From: Acidimicrobiales bacterium
GTDB lineage: Bacteria; Actinomycetota; Acidimicrobiia; Acidimicrobiales; JABEUL01
Reading direction: 5' to 3'
Assembly (NCBI GenBank): GCA_013044465.1
Contig: JABEUL010000143.1
Coordinates: forward strand, 1 to 15,866
Length of the DNA: 15,866 nucleotides
Both the position numbers and the translations under genes were made by a program. Shown here piece by piece: positions 14,905-15,866 of the stretch; positions within the stretch are counted from its first letter, which is position 1; every line of letters starts with the position of its first letter. The notes beneath the pieces are model-generated. The model was not told where the DNA came from and searched no databases. It saw only the letters and a list, made by a program, of their open reading frames with translations.

Positions 14905-15866
14905 TTATCTGTCGATGAATTCAAAATCTTCAGGGGAGAGATTTGAGGTTCGCCTCCAGTACTCGTGGAGAGTGTAAGGCCAGTTTTGGGAGACTCTTCC
15001 CTTCGAATTTTTATACCATGAATTAACACTGGAAGCCCCCCAGGCCATTTTCTGATTTGCAAGGTCAATTTCGTCATTGAATCTCGCACAAACTGTTTCC
15101 TTAACCGAAAGAGCCCCAAGAGAGTTATCGATCAGGTGTTTAATGCAACTTAGAATATAATTGGTCCCACACTCGCTGAAGTAGATAATCGAACCGTTAA
15201 TGACAATATTTGTATTAGGTCCATAGAGCATAAAAAAATTAGGGAACCTAGGTATGCTGACACCTAGATATGCCTGCGCATCACCGTTCCACCAAGTGTG
15301 AATGTCCCTTCCATCTTGCCCTATGACTTTCATAGGAGTGAGAAAGTCCGATGCCTGGAAACCAGTTGCATAGATAATTACATCGACTTCGACCAAGCGA
15401 CCGTCAGCGAGACGGATACCGTTTTCACTTATTTGATCTATATTTTGGCAAACTAATTCGACGTTCGGCCGTTTTAGGGCCTCCGCCCAGGAGCCATCAT
15501 CACGAATAACTCGCTTGGCAGAAGGCGGGTAGTCAGGAATGACGCGAGATAGAAGATCCTCCCTCCCTTCAAACTCTGAAGTTAAATAAATGGTGAGGAT
15601 CTCCCTCAGAAAATCATTTAGCATTGAAACCGATTTCTCCTGGTTTGGCCAATTTTCATCTACTTGTACTAGGGGAAGCATGCCTTCACAGTTCTTCCAA
15701 AAAAGCCAGAATCGATACCACTGTGCATATGTTGGCAACTGTCTTAACAGTTGATGCATTCCATCTTCTACTGGGCTTCGGTAATTCGGAGTAGGTGCCA
15801 GCCAATTTGGAGTTCTCTGAAAGACATAGAGATTAGAGACCTGGGAAGCTATTGATGGAACAATCT
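14905..15866 (-). CDS. Flavin monooxygenase, Baeyer-Villiger type (C-terminal part)
   Basis: The window cuts this gene; 319 residues to the TAA at 14905-14907 are visible, and the frame stays open to the window edge, so the ATG at 15757 is internal. The visible part starts in the middle of the protein with VFQRTPNWLAPTPNYRSP, a stretch typical of Baeyer-Villiger monooxygenases. VDVIIYATGFQ is the conserved ATG-F motif of flavin-containing monooxygenases, and YLGVSIPRFPNFFMLYGPNTN is the usual late motif. The Rossmann motifs for FAD and NADPH and the BVMO fingerprint must lie mostly beyond the edge. By family it inserts oxygen into ketones (to esters) or oxidises heteroatoms, using NADPH and O2. 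With the MaoC gene beside it, a catabolic role for ketones or hydrophobic compounds is plausible but not proven. Confidence 0.88.
   Translation of the reverse strand, partial: IVPSIASQVSNLYVFQRTPNWLAPTPNYRSPVEDGMHQLLRQLPTYAQWYRFWLFWKNCEGMLPLVQVDENWPNQEKSVSMLNDFLREILTIYLTSEFEGREDLLSRVIPDYPPSAKRVIRDDGSWAEALKRPNVELVCQNIDQISENGIRLADGRLVEVDVIIYATGFQASDFLTPMKVIGQDGRDIHTWWNGDAQAYLGVSIPRFPNFFMLYGPNTNIVINGSIIYFSECGTNYILSCIKHLIDNSLGALSVKETVCARFNDEIDLANQKMAWGASSVNSWYKNSKGRVSQNWPYTLHEYWRRTSNLSPEDFEFIDR

Overview
The window looks like chromosome from a moderately A+T-rich actinobacterium, probably an aquatic, uncultured lineage; Acidimicrobiia would fit, but this is an inference from protein style. Support comes from an AftD-type arabinofuranosyltransferase (a family known from Actinobacteria), a PaaX-family regulator, an actinobacterial-style DEDDh exonuclease behind a small lysine-rich protein, a Baeyer-Villiger-type flavoprotein with a MaoC dehydratase, GTG starts, and several genes without a Shine-Dalgarno sequence. 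There is no rRNA, tRNA, CRISPR array, complete insertion sequence or phage gene.

Layout. Positions 1-84 are the C-terminus of a secreted-type protein. A formylglycine-type sulfatase (251-1834, +) converges on a very large minus-strand cluster: a 76-aa protein, a DEDDh exonuclease, a serine hydrolase of the beta-lactamase/esterase family, and the 1509-aa AftD-like glycosyltransferase with two discoidin-like carbohydrate-binding modules (8612 down to 1861). Divergent from this cluster is a PhzF-like isomerase (8711-9517, +), followed by an aldo/keto reductase (9645-10643, +). A fatty acid desaturase (11637-10687, -) diverges from a PaaX-family regulator (11667-12434, +). The desaturase has an almost perfect consensus promoter whose -35 box lies in the first codons of the regulator and whose predicted start site is the GTG start codon.

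Positions 12435-14050 are a remodelled zone. It holds a 475-base stretch without genes, a Phd/YefM-PIN toxin-antitoxin pair, and the decayed 3' end of an MMPL/RND-type exporter gene with two compensating frameshifts. An 8-bp perfect inverted repeat marks the junction between the pair and the remnant. A MaoC-type hydratase (14051-14890, +) and the C-terminal part of a flavin monooxygenase (14905 to the window end, -) close the window.

Working together. The genes point to envelope glycan assembly (AftD-like), lipid adjustment (desaturase with its likely regulator), and redox or acyl-CoA catabolism (AKR, PhzF-like, MaoC, monooxygenase). I see no clearly new multi-gene defence or biosynthetic system. 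The best leads are the leaderless promoter overlapping the regulator, the nested inverted repeats ahead of the toxin-antitoxin pair, the exporter remnant, and the AftD homologue itself.
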